64,000 nucleotides of DNA from CAYSCZ01 sp051155775 (lineage in GTDB: Bacteria; Bacteroidota; Bacteroidia; Cytophagales; Cyclobacteriaceae). Location of the stretch: positions 1 to 64,000 of the forward strand of contig DAXETV010000029.1 of assembly GCA_051155775.1 (NCBI GenBank), given 5' to 3'. Positions 9,571 to 18,523 of this stretch are shown here, piece after piece (position 1 is the first letter of the stretch; each line of letters begins with the position of its first letter). The position numbers were made by a program, and so were the translations under genes. The notes beneath the pieces are model-generated. The model was not told where the DNA came from, ran no database searches, and saw only the letters and a program-made list of their open reading frames with translations.

Positions 9571-11418
9571 ATGATCTTTAAATTGCTGAAGAGATTTGAA
9601 AATCTCTGTTACGGAGGTTTTTACAATAAAGCTTATGATTTTTTTATTGAGCTACTAAATCAAATAGCCAATGAATCCAGTGATATCACACATAATCTGA
9701 CAGCTCTTACAGCATCCAGAGATTTAGAATTCTGTACCCGATTGGCAGCATGCATTGAACATTTATTTATCACAGAAAATGCTGTTCTGGATCAGAAAAG
9801 ATACCTTCATTTGTTATCCAATGCACAAATAATCAGTCATGTTTTCTATTTAAGTGCTTTCCGTTCTACTTCATTTTTTATTGATATTCTTCGAAATCGT
9901 TCCATTCGATATGAAAATGGAAAAATTTCAATAATTAATGTGCAGGAAGCGCATAAATTTTTGTTGAGCTGCCACATACTGAACGATGCTTCTGTTAAGG
10001 ACCTTATATCACTGGCAAAATCAAACCCTCAAGGGTTGTATCACATAATGTTGCGTGTATGGTACACCTGGATATCAGCTGATCCACAGGCCGTAGAGAA
10101 TAAGAGATTATTATCTTCTTATTTTCATATTTTACAAGATGTCAATCCCTCTTCATCATCAATGTCATTGATACACCACATTTGGTCGATGAGTAGTTAT
10201 GATACCCATGAAAAAAAGCATGATATTAAAAAGAATCTTCAACGATGTTTTTATCAATGGAATACTAAAAAAGGTCTAAAATCAAAAGTTGGCACCGGCA
10301 GAAATAAGCTTAAGGATAAGCCAACATTGATGGTGATTTGTGAGGTGATGTGGAAAGGCCATGTCATGTACCGTTGCTTTGGAGCCTATCTTCATGATCT
10401 AAGATCAAGATTCTATGTTATAGCCTTAACTGATAAAAATGAACTAGGACCTGAGCCATGGGATTGGTGCGATCATTTGATTACATTGGATAGTAAGTCT
10501 GAGCCATTATCATCTATCGCTGATCAAATATTAAGTTTCAACCCGGATATTTTATGTTACCCCAGCCTGGGTATGCGTCTTTGGGCGACGTTATTAGGCC
10601 ACATCAGACTAGCTCCGATACAAGTAATATTTTTGGGGCATCCTTCCAGCTCTTTCTCACCGGTAATCGATTTTGTCATGGTGGGATCAGCGATGAAAGT
10701 TGATCCAAAAAAGTTTAGTGAAAAGGTCATTGAGCTTACTAGCCCTGGTAGTATTTTTGATATGAACCATGAAAGCAACATTTCAATACCAGTCCATAAG
10801 CCAGCAAAGCCAACTACGATTAGAATTGCTATCTGCGCCAACATCATAAAACTATCATCTGAGTTTGCGGAATTGTGTATCCGGTTGTCAGAAGAGGTAA
10901 AACAATCACTTGAGTTCTACTTGTTCCAGAATCTTACGGGCATGAATTACCTGGTTGGAAGGAAGCAGTTTATGGAACAAATCCACAACAGTAAAGTCCG
11001 GGTATTTCCCAGGCAGGAAAAGAAAAAATACTATGAATTATTAAAGCAATGTCACATTTACCTAAGCCCTTTCCCATTCGGAGGTGAAAACAGCACATTG
11101 GATGCTTTATTAATGCACTTACCGGTGGTTACACTGTTGGGAGATGAGCCACATGGTCAGTTAGATTACAGGGTTTTAAAGAGCTTACAGATTTCAGAAT
11201 CGGTTACTTATACAAAAAAAGAATATTATAATGTTGCCAGAGCGCTTATTGAAAAGGAGAAATTTAGAGATAAGCATGTATCTTATCTGAAAGGTTTAGA
11301 CTTTAATCAAATTTTCTACAATGAATATCATGCTTATCGCAGTGAAATATGTGATAAACTATACGAAGTCTATAGGTATCACAACAAATCTGATACTTCT
11401 ACTTTAACTGACCCCTGA
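9571..11418 (+). CDS. HMW1C-like (GT41) cytoplasmic protein N-glycosyltransferase
   Basis: The 615-residue product is close to the 620 residues of Haemophilus HMW1C. The N-terminal segment EFCTRLAACIEHLF (about 53-66) fits the HMW1C all-helical domain. From about 250 a GT-B fold begins (KPTLMVICEVMWKGHVMYR). At about 503-530 the C-terminal nucleotide-sugar site reads LSPFPFGGENSTLDALL and is followed by VTLLGDEPHGQLDYRVL, equivalent to the HMW1C LxPFPFGNTN...G-E-x-H-x-x-D region. The family transfers hexose to Asn in N-x-S/T of adhesins in the cytoplasm before export. AAAGGA lies just before the ATG, an unusually good ribosome site here. The adjacent giant adhesin and GT2 genes make them the obvious partners (inference). 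The 3' end overlaps the convergent lipoprotein gene by 20 nt. Confidence 0.8.
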   Translation: MIFKLLKRFENLCYGGFYNKAYDFFIELLNQIANESSDITHNLTALTASRDLEFCTRLAACIEHLFITENAVLDQKRYLHLLSNAQIISHVFYLSAFRSTSFFIDILRNRSIRYENGKISIINVQEAHKFLLSCHILNDASVKDLISLAKSNPQGLYHIMLRVWYTWISADPQAVENKRLLSSYFHILQDVNPSSSSMSLIHHIWSMSSYDTHEKKHDIKKNLQRCFYQWNTKKGLKSKVGTGRNKLKDKPTLMVICEVMWKGHVMYRCFGAYLHDLRSRFYVIALTDKNELGPEPWDWCDHLITLDSKSEPLSSIADQILSFNPDILCYPSLGMRLWATLLGHIRLAPIQVIFLGHPSSSFSPVIDFVMVGSAMKVDPKKFSEKVIELTSPGSIFDMNHESNISIPVHKPAKPTTIRIAICANIIKLSSEFAELCIRLSEEVKQSLEFYLFQNLTGMNYLVGRKQFMEQIHNSKVRVFPRQEKKKYYELLKQCHIYLSPFPFGGENSTLDALLMHLPVVTLLGDEPHGQLDYRVLKSLQISESVTYTKKEYYNVARALIEKEKFRDKHVSYLKGLDFNQIFYNEYHAYRSEICDKLYEVYRYHNKSDTSTLTDP

Positions 11419-12745
11419 TATTAGTCTTCATCAGCGTCAACATGGAGGCACCGCCCAGAAAGTCCGTTTGGCCCGTTATCACTAATTTACCATCTGAAGA
11501 TTGTATAATGTCATTTCCAAAATCATCACCTGTACCCCCGAAGGTTGTAAGATTTGGGGAGCCTCCCAACTGATCTACTTTCAACACTATGACCTCTCCA
11601 TTTTTGTTTATGCCATCTTCATCTGACCCTGCTTCATTCAATGCACCGGTAATAATGATATCACCTCCTTCAATTCGTGTTATTCCTCTGGCCTGAGCCT
11701 GTATGGTATCGATTCTGGTGTTAAATAAAAGATTTCCGGTGGATGATATAGACATAGTAAATACATTAGGATCATCTGTGAAATTTTGCAAAGCGATTTG
11801 TATTGACCGATCACCTTGAGGTATTGAAGTACCAACGATTGTGAAGGTCTGATTTAAAGTACTTACGACACTTGCAGGATATTCATCCCTTTGATCGAAT
11901 CCATAAACTGTTAGTTGATTACTAAATCCTTCAGCATTTGTAGTTGCAAACAATACATTTACTCCCCCCTCACCATTACGCGTTTGTTTATCGGTTTGAC
12001 CAATAATAGCTACACCTCCATTATCCAACCCAAAAGCATTAACACCAATGTCAATACCATTAAACCCAAATACTCTTCTCCAGATCAAACCCCCGTTTTC
12101 ACTGAGTTTAAAAAGTAATACATCCCTAAGATCGAATAAGCCTGGGGCCGAAACGCCAGGTTTATTTTGGTCAACATTTGAAGTAGCGCCTACCACAGTG
12201 TATGTACCATCATCGTTGACAATGATATCAGTCGCTTCATTACCCAAATCCACACCTTCAGTGTCTGAAAAAACACCGGTATAGGACCACTCATTTTCTC
12301 CTGCGCTGTTGACTTTAATCACAAAAACACTGGTATTAATAGTTGATGAAATATTTGATCCTTGTCCCTGCTCAATTGATGTTCCAACCATAACAAATCC
12401 ATTATCATTGCTTTGTTTAAAATTAAGTGCAATATCATTTAGATCACCTTCCTGTGAATCATAGGTTCGATGCCAGATTTCATTGCCGGCATGATCTGTT
12501 TTCAGCAGCAAAAAGTCTATATCCTCATCATTTTCCTCTGTACTTTCTTTAATTACCCGGCTGTTGGTTTGTCCAAAAATCACAAACCCTTCATCTACTT
12601 CTATGATCTTCACACCTGACTGTGCATCGCCTACACCGCCGTAGAACTTTACAAAAAGGTCTTCCGGTTCAAGGCTATCCTGATCTTCAGGATCACAAGC
12701 GCAAAAAATAAAAGCGAACAAGATAAAAATGGAAATGATTTTCAT
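11399..12745 (-). CDS. Lipoprotein with propeller-like repeats
   Basis: The 448-residue product begins with a short hydrophobic signal and a probable lipobox cysteine (C17 of MKIISIFILFAFIFCAC), then acidic residues (DPEDQDSLEPED), as in Bacteroidota lipoproteins exported to the surface. The rest is built from repeats of the type GFVIFGQT / GFVMVGTS / GTYTVVGATS / GGVAIIGQT / GDIIITGAL / GKLVITGQT, with LLKTDHAGNEIWHRTY-like strands, so a beta-propeller is likely. ATG at 12745 is chosen over a TTG at 12757 that overlaps the upstream stop and would place residues before the signal. It is the last gene of the TIR/STAND cluster. Function unknown. Confidence 0.8.
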   Translation of the reverse strand: MKIISIFILFAFIFCACDPEDQDSLEPEDLFVKFYGGVGDAQSGVKIIEVDEGFVIFGQTNSRVIKESTEENDEDIDFLLLKTDHAGNEIWHRTYDSQEGDLNDIALNFKQSNDNGFVMVGTSIEQGQGSNISSTINTSVFVIKVNSAGENEWSYTGVFSDTEGVDLGNEATDIIVNDDGTYTVVGATSNVDQNKPGVSAPGLFDLRDVLLFKLSENGGLIWRRVFGFNGIDIGVNAFGLDNGGVAIIGQTDKQTRNGEGGVNVLFATTNAEGFSNQLTVYGFDQRDEYPASVVSTLNQTFTIVGTSIPQGDRSIQIALQNFTDDPNVFTMSISSTGNLLFNTRIDTIQAQARGITRIEGGDIIITGALNEAGSDEDGINKNGEVIVLKVDQLGGSPNLTTFGGTGDDFGNDIIQSSDGKLVITGQTDFLGGASMLTLMKTNIRGQLK

Positions 12746-12753
12746 AAAGCTGC

Positions 12754-13836
12754 TCAAGGTACAATTTTCTTTGGTTTATAAATTGATTTAACAAATCCAA
12801 TAGATGCGGAAACGGCATCCAGTCCAAAGTTATCATCTGTATGGGTAAGGCTAAAATTGATCGATTGGTCTACAAATCTATTATCTGCATCTACAATGTT
12901 TGTAAGCCCATTTCTGTACCCTAATTCAAAAACTAAAAAGTCGGTTCTTATTGGAAATTTCAAACCTACCCCGCCAATTAAAGCGTAGTTAAGCTGATTC
13001 CTCTGGTTATTATTTATGAGGTCTGGCGTTTGAATGTTCACAGTCTGCCCACCTTCTCTTTCTGCAGTATTCATTTCAGCTGTAAGCAAATAATCAAAGG
13101 AAATTCCCAAATAAGCATAAGGCTGAATCTTTATTCGATCATAGGTATATCTAATCATTGCCGGTATATGCAACCAGGTCTGATCTTCAACAAATCCTAC
13201 CTGGAAATTTTGGACGTTAAAATCCTCTGGTGAGGCGCTGTTGAAAGTATTAGGGATGGTATTGGAAAACTCATAACTCCTTAAGGCATATGATACGCCC
13301 AGAATCGCTTCAAAGCTACTATAGAAATTATACTCAAAGGTCAATGCTGCGTGTATTGCCGGTTGAGGTGTGTAATTATCTGAACTAATGGATGTTTCAT
13401 CTGTAATAAAAGAATTAAAGGTTTGGGTAGCATTAATCAATGTTGCATTTATACCTGCTTTTAAACCTATCCTAAACAAAGGTTCGGTCCTAAACTTATT
13501 GTATAGAAATATTAACTCAGCCTCATCTACATTTGGGTCTATGGTAAATCCCGGATCAGCTGATAAAAGGTCAATCATGGATGCTTCGGCACTCTCTTTA
13601 TCATCAGTAAAAAGATAAACCAGTGTCAACAGTTTATGAGCCCTTACTTCCTGTTCCCTTGTAAAATTATCCCCCTGTAAACAGCCCGACAATTGATTGG
13701 GAATAGAAATCAATCTACCAGCTTCAAAATCATCCTCAGCGTTATTCAATATTTGAGTACATGTCAAAGATTGAGCGAAGGCTTGGGGGATTAACAAAAA
13801 GACAAGAAATTGGGTAAGAATTATATAACGAAACAT
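12754..13836 (-). CDS. Outer-membrane beta-barrel protein with N-terminal helical-repeat domain
   Basis: The 360-residue product has a signal peptide (cleavage after AFAQ, about residue 22). A helical segment at about 25-110 (ILNNAEDDFEAGRL, AHKLLTLVYLFTDDKESAEASM, LLSADPGFTIDP) looks TPR-like. The C-terminal PorT/OMP_b-brl_2-like barrel follows (RIGLKAGINATLI, HIPAMIRYTY, ALIGGVGLKFPI, VSASIGFVKSIYKP). Starting 4 nt after the STAND gene ends, it is surely co-transcribed with it, an unusual pairing of an outer-membrane protein with a STAND NTPase. A TPR plus barrel arrangement could bind periplasmic or cell-wall components; this is inference. Confidence 0.8.
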   Translation of the reverse strand: MFRYIILTQFLVFLLIPQAFAQSLTCTQILNNAEDDFEAGRLISIPNQLSGCLQGDNFTREQEVRAHKLLTLVYLFTDDKESAEASMIDLLSADPGFTIDPNVDEAELIFLYNKFRTEPLFRIGLKAGINATLINATQTFNSFITDETSISSDNYTPQPAIHAALTFEYNFYSSFEAILGVSYALRSYEFSNTIPNTFNSASPEDFNVQNFQVGFVEDQTWLHIPAMIRYTYDRIKIQPYAYLGISFDYLLTAEMNTAEREGGQTVNIQTPDLINNNQRNQLNYALIGGVGLKFPIRTDFLVFELGYRNGLTNIVDADNRFVDQSINFSLTHTDDNFGLDAVSASIGFVKSIYKPKKIVP

Positions 13837-13840
13837 ATGA

Positions 13841-16800
13841 TTACTCCGATCTTTTTGGTAATCCTACTACTGTTTCGCGATATTCAATCCCCTCTCCTAC
13901 ATATTGCTTCCATTCTTTATCACTCATGTTGCCATTCAGCTTTTCGCCTATTTTTTTTGCCCATTCATCAGGTTCTATAGGCCAAATCCTGATCTTGCTG
14001 TCTTTAGAACCTGAAATTAAAGTTTTGCTATCAGGACTAAAAGCAACAGACCAAACCCAGTCTTCATGATCATCCAATACTTTTGGTAATTCAAATATGT
14101 CATTAATATCCCATACGCGTACAGATCCATCAAAGCTGGAAGCGGCAAGTAATTCATCATCATTACTGATATCTATGTCAGTAATTCTTGCTTTATGACC
14201 GATGAGTTTTTGATATTCTTCTTTTTTTTCCATATCCCACATAATAATATTTCCCATATCGTCTCCAAAAATTAGATATTGTCCTTCGTGGCTGAAGGTT
14301 ATTGCCTGAATGGGTACCCTGTCATCTTTTCTGTAGAGCGTTGATTTCTCCATATTATTTTTCATATCCCAAAGAAGCACATCGCCAGATTCAGTGCCGC
14401 CTGCCAGAAAATTACCATCATCAGAAATTGCGAGGGCTTTTATTCTGGAATCAAAAGTATCGATCAATTCAGAATTATCCACTGTGCTTTTTCTTAATTG
14501 TCCATCTGCACCAACAGAAATAAATCCTTGACCATCTGGTAAAAAGATCAAATCAAAAACGGCTCCCTCATGTCCAGGAATTGGTATTGGTTCAGCCGAA
14601 TTACCTTTCAAGTCAAGAATATAGATTTGCTCATCTTCCCCACCCATCGCTAGCCATTGTTCATCCGGACTGACGCCCACAACCCTGTTGACATTATTGC
14701 CACTTAATAAAGTATCCGGTGACCTGGACTGGTCGTCAACAAACCATTTTAAAATATATCCATCCGCTCCGGCAGAATAAAACTTGTCACCCATAGGAGA
14801 ATAGACGACGGACCTCACGCCGTCTTGATGTCCGAAGAATTGATTAAGCGAATCGGTGGTCAATGATTTTAAAGCTTCATAGATACCAACATAAATATCC
14901 CCATTAAATTTCTTATCAGAATATTCATCAAAAAATGTAAAAGCCTGGCTGGCAACCAACCCTTTCAATTGCGGGTCTTCAATTTGCTTTGCTTTAATGG
15001 CCATGGAAAGTGCAATGGCCTGATAACGTAATCGATCTGCATCAGCTCGTGCTTTTTGAGCCAGATCTGTTTGCTCCTGAGCTAACCTGGTTTGACGCTC
15101 AGCGTCTGCTCTCGCTGTTTCTGCTTGTTCCGCCCTTGTTTGAGCCAGCGCTGCCTGTTCCCGTGCAATAGCAGCTTGTTGTTCAGCTTCTTTTTCGGCT
15201 ACTATCGCTCTTTGTGCTTGTTCTTCTGCTCTTAACCGCTCAGCCTCAGCATCTTCTTTAGCTCTTTCCGCCTGATTTTTTTGGTGAATTGCATCAGCTT
15301 CGTTCTCTTCTGCTATCTCAGCCAACCTTTCTGCGTCTGCTCTTGCTTTTTGAGCAGCAATGGTTTGTTTTTCGGCTTCATTCGCTTGTATTTGAGCCAA
15401 TACCACAAAGAAAATGGATACTAAAGCTGCTAACCCAAGGGTTATCGCAACTATTCGTGACCTGCGAAGTGCTCTTTTTTGTAATAATTCCTTATTCTTT
15501 TGCTCCGTTTCATAAGCTTTCTTACTGGTTTCCAAAAAAACCATGGTACGCTCATAGGCCGGATGATATCGTTGCCCCCAAACAAGTGTGGGTTTATTTT
15601 CCTCCTGCCAGTTTATAGCCAGCTGCAAGTCAGGCATTTGCCATAATCCGGCCCTTCCCATTTGAAATTGCTCGGCAGATTCCGCCAACTTCATATACAT
15701 ACTGGCGGAGGTAGATTCTTCTTCCAGCCACTGCTTCAATCTGGTCCATATCCGCATTAGACTTTCATGGGATATGTCAACTACAGTTTCTGATTCCAGT
15801 CGAACACCGTAAGGTGGCATCAATAGTGTCCTGCCAGGTTCTCTGAATTTATCCACAACATGAACGACCTCATCTTCACTTACACCAACAATCGAAGCGA
15901 TTGTGGATAGTTTTGTCGGTCTCCTTATACCCTGATTTTCACTACCTTTTTCTGTTAAAGACTTGAACATTACCTCACATATCTCCTGTTCTCTTTTTGT
16001 GAGGTTATCGTATGCTTCATTGGCGTGCTGGGAAAGCGCTTCTTTTATAGTTCCGATGGCGGTATAATGACGCAGGTCCATCGGTTCGTCTGCATTATGA
16101 TTTTCGATCCAATACTGCCAGGTTCGCATCAAAGCGTGTTGCAGAATAGGTAGTTGGTCGGGATTATCCCCGACGTCATTTAATAATTGCTGAGTCAATC
16201 TTGGTGCTATGCGACCTCCTCCCACTGCAACTGGCCCCTCTATTGCCAATCTCTTCTGATCCCTGGTCATTTGAGGGATTAGGTAGTGGCTGTCATTAAT
16301 CATTTGTGTTAACTCAGGAAACTGTGCACATTCCCCAATAAAATCAGAGCGCATGGTTAATGCAATGTATATTGGCTGGTCATATTGGTGAACTGCTTCA
16401 AGAAGTAAATTCACAAATGCAGAGGATTCTTCTATATTAAATTGTGCTCCTTCTATTTTTCGATACCGGAAAAGTTCTTCAAATTGGTCAACCAGGATTA
16501 AAAGGTTCTCATTTTCGTCATTATTCAACTGCTTGACCGTTTCAATTAATCCCAATGAACTACTTCTGAGCACGGTTGAGGTTATTGTCTTTCTGATTAA
16601 CTTATCTTCATCACTAAGGTCAAGATATTCGTTATTTTTATTCAATAGGGACTCAGCCAGATTATCGATTGGTCCATTACCCGGGCGCATTGCTACTATC
16701 TTCCAATTGGAACCAGCATCGGTCATAAAACCGCCATACAGGGTAGGTATGAGACCACAATACATTAGTGAGGATTTACCACTTCCGGAAGCTCCTAAAA

Positions 16801-16972
16801 CCCCCACAAACTTACTTTCAGCCAACTTAACCAACACCTCATCACTTTGTCCTTCCCTACCAAAGAATAAGTGGCTTTCTTCAATTCCAAAAGGCCTTAA
16901 TCCCGGAAAAGGATTCATAAAGTCAGTAACCTCTAGTGGGGTAGAGAAAGAATTAGTTGTTTGGTGTTCCAT
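13841..16972 (-). CDS. nSTAND-type NTPase with transmembrane helix, coiled coil and WD40 repeats
   Basis: The 1043-residue product starts with NPFPGLRPFGIEESHLFFGR, the hallmark of nSTAND1 NTPases. Walker A is GASGSGKSS (60-68) and Walker B is LLILVDQFEELF (157-168). A winged-helix-like helical region follows to about 480, then one transmembrane helix (about 507-529), an Ala/Glu/Arg-rich coiled coil with near-repeats of QTxLAQxARADAxR (530-660), and WD40 repeats from about 715 (FFGHQDGVRSVVYSP) to about 1012 (DDHEDWVWSVAFSP). STAND proteins act as ligand-triggered oligomerising switches; here sensing would be by WD40 and the effector could be the TIR-like protein encoded 3 nt upstream. No nuclease or protease effector domain is fused. 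Confidence 0.9.
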   Translation of the reverse strand: MEHQTTNSFSTPLEVTDFMNPFPGLRPFGIEESHLFFGREGQSDEVLVKLAESKFVGVLGASGSGKSSLMYCGLIPTLYGGFMTDAGSNWKIVAMRPGNGPIDNLAESLLNKNNEYLDLSDEDKLIRKTITSTVLRSSSLGLIETVKQLNNDENENLLILVDQFEELFRYRKIEGAQFNIEESSAFVNLLLEAVHQYDQPIYIALTMRSDFIGECAQFPELTQMINDSHYLIPQMTRDQKRLAIEGPVAVGGGRIAPRLTQQLLNDVGDNPDQLPILQHALMRTWQYWIENHNADEPMDLRHYTAIGTIKEALSQHANEAYDNLTKREQEICEVMFKSLTEKGSENQGIRRPTKLSTIASIVGVSEDEVVHVVDKFREPGRTLLMPPYGVRLESETVVDISHESLMRIWTRLKQWLEEESTSASMYMKLAESAEQFQMGRAGLWQMPDLQLAINWQEENKPTLVWGQRYHPAYERTMVFLETSKKAYETEQKNKELLQKRALRRSRIVAITLGLAALVSIFFVVLAQIQANEAEKQTIAAQKARADAERLAEIAEENEADAIHQKNQAERAKEDAEAERLRAEEQAQRAIVAEKEAEQQAAIAREQAALAQTRAEQAETARADAERQTRLAQEQTDLAQKARADADRLRYQAIALSMAIKAKQIEDPQLKGLVASQAFTFFDEYSDKKFNGDIYVGIYEALKSLTTDSLNQFFGHQDGVRSVVYSPMGDKFYSAGADGYILKWFVDDQSRSPDTLLSGNNVNRVVGVSPDEQWLAMGGEDEQIYILDLKGNSAEPIPIPGHEGAVFDLIFLPDGQGFISVGADGQLRKSTVDNSELIDTFDSRIKALAISDDGNFLAGGTESGDVLLWDMKNNMEKSTLYRKDDRVPIQAITFSHEGQYLIFGDDMGNIIMWDMEKKEEYQKLIGHKARITDIDISNDDELLAASSFDGSVRVWDINDIFELPKVLDDHEDWVWSVAFSPDSKTLISGSKDSKIRIWPIEPDEWAKKIGEKLNGNMSDKEWKQYVGEGIEYRETVVGLPKRSE

Positions 16973-16975
16973 GTC

Positions 16976-18451
16976 TTAAATTTTTTCTAAAAATGGTTTA
17001 AGATCATTTTGTAAAACCATTGTGTTGTTGATCTTCAATTTATCTAAATCTAAATCCCTTTGATTATCTATTAATAATGCTTTAGCTTTCATTGGTTTAT
17101 TTCTTCCAAATCCGGGCGCTTTTAACAAATCTAGAAGTTTTATTTTAATCCAGTTTTCATTTGCTTCACCGGTATAGATTAAAGTGGCATCACATCTCCT
17201 TAAATTTTCCTGATGTAAATATCTCAGATCTACCAAGTCTCCTTCGTGAACAGCACTGATAACGTTATAGCCTTGTTCTTTTAAGGTTTCCGAAATTCTG
17301 TGGGAGCCTTCCGCGTCATTTTTATCAAATATCAAATAAACTAATTTTCCTCTATCCTGATCCTCCTGGTTATCTTCAATATGGGAATCTCTTTTAATTT
17401 TGAACCTGCCACCGGTGAGGAGCTCTTCCCTAACTATGCTCTTAAGCTCCTGTAATGGTATCTGGAGCACTTCGGCTTCGTCGAGCATGGCAGCATCTGT
17501 TTTTAGGTCTTCTATAAAGATTTTCTGGCGTTCGGATACATTTTTAAAATTGGGGGACAACCAGATCAATCGATTAAACTTCAACTCACTTTCACCCTTG
17601 ACATTCTTCTCATGCACCTTACGCGTATGCTTGGTGGCTATTTTGTTTTGTATGTCAATTACAGATAAATCGGAGCCTTTTGGTTTATAACCATAATCTT
17701 CACCCACCAGGTGTATAGACATTCTACATTTTTTAATATCATTTTCCACCATCTCTTCAAGTGCTTTGGCTTCTTTTGGTAAAGAGTGTATCGGAAGCAC
17801 ATTATAGCCATGCCTGATCAGCTCCCTTTTAATAATGTCCCTTTGTATAACTACATCTACACCAGTACTCGCCAGGTAAACTGTTTTCTCCCGTTGAACA
17901 GATATTTGGTTATCTGTGGTCTGTTTATCATCCGAGAGTGCAAACAGAACTTCTATGATATCGTAGGCCATGTCAACCAGTTTCATCCAATAACTCCGCT
18001 CTGTACTGCCACCAAAAAATTTTTTATATTCAATTACTTCCCCGGAAAGTGAGTCATATTGGAAAAAATCATAAGTTTCAATGTTTGAAATTTCAGGAAG
18101 CACTTCGTCAGTGTCAACGGGATATTTTAGTACTTTAAATAATACTGGACGACCATTAGCCATCATATTATCCATATGATTCATGTTAAACGCTTTAACA
18201 GAATTTATCAGCACTCTTTCTTCAATAAAATGCTCTGAAATTACACATATACAAACTTCCGCATTATCGACCAAGCTCTGATTAACGTTGTTCTCTGTAA
18301 AAGCATGAATTGTTGGGTTAGAGCGGGTTAACTGAAAAAATAACGTGTCTAAAAATCGCTTAAAATTTGAAATCCAACCATGGACGCTACCTTCGATAGG
18401 TTCATCATCTAAGCTTGAATGTAGAATAACTATGTCCTGGTCGGCATTCAT
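16976..18451 (-). CDS. Protein with three TIR-like / DUF4062-like domains
   Basis: The 491-residue protein has three Rossmann-like segments. The first is at 5-110 (DIVILHSSLDDEP...GWISNFKRFLDTLF, AEVCICVIS). The second is at 189-300 (KTVYLASTGVDVVIQRDIIKR, LIRHGYNVLP, CRMSIHLVGEDYG, SVIDIQNKIA). The third is at 369-465 (KLVYLIFDKNDAEGSHRI, LKEQGYNVISA, DATLIYTGE). The pattern matches TIR/DUF4062 proteins found beside STAND NTPases. The place where TIR NADases carry a catalytic Glu seems to be Asp266 in the second domain, and no clear Glu is visible in the others, so NADase activity is doubtful. The stop lies 3 nt before the STAND start. Likely role: adaptor or effector of the STAND switch (inference). 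Confidence 0.75.
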   Translation of the reverse strand: MNADQDIVILHSSLDDEPIEGSVHGWISNFKRFLDTLFFQLTRSNPTIHAFTENNVNQSLVDNAEVCICVISEHFIEERVLINSVKAFNMNHMDNMMANGRPVLFKVLKYPVDTDEVLPEISNIETYDFFQYDSLSGEVIEYKKFFGGSTERSYWMKLVDMAYDIIEVLFALSDDKQTTDNQISVQREKTVYLASTGVDVVIQRDIIKRELIRHGYNVLPIHSLPKEAKALEEMVENDIKKCRMSIHLVGEDYGYKPKGSDLSVIDIQNKIATKHTRKVHEKNVKGESELKFNRLIWLSPNFKNVSERQKIFIEDLKTDAAMLDEAEVLQIPLQELKSIVREELLTGGRFKIKRDSHIEDNQEDQDRGKLVYLIFDKNDAEGSHRISETLKEQGYNVISAVHEGDLVDLRYLHQENLRRCDATLIYTGEANENWIKIKLLDLLKAPGFGRNKPMKAKALLIDNQRDLDLDKLKINNTMVLQNDLKPFLEKI

Positions 18452-18523
18452 AACAAAACGAATTTACTATTTTTTAAATGACTATGTGATTTTTTTCAAA
18501 CCATATGTCCAAAGATCCAATCT

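Noticed and set aside
10557..10847. 96-codon minus-strand frame with a hydrophobic start
   Set aside because: It lies fully inside the HMW1C-like gene on the other strand and matches no family.
16533..16979. 148-codon plus-strand frame
   Set aside because: It is antisense to the conserved Walker A/B region of the STAND NTPase.
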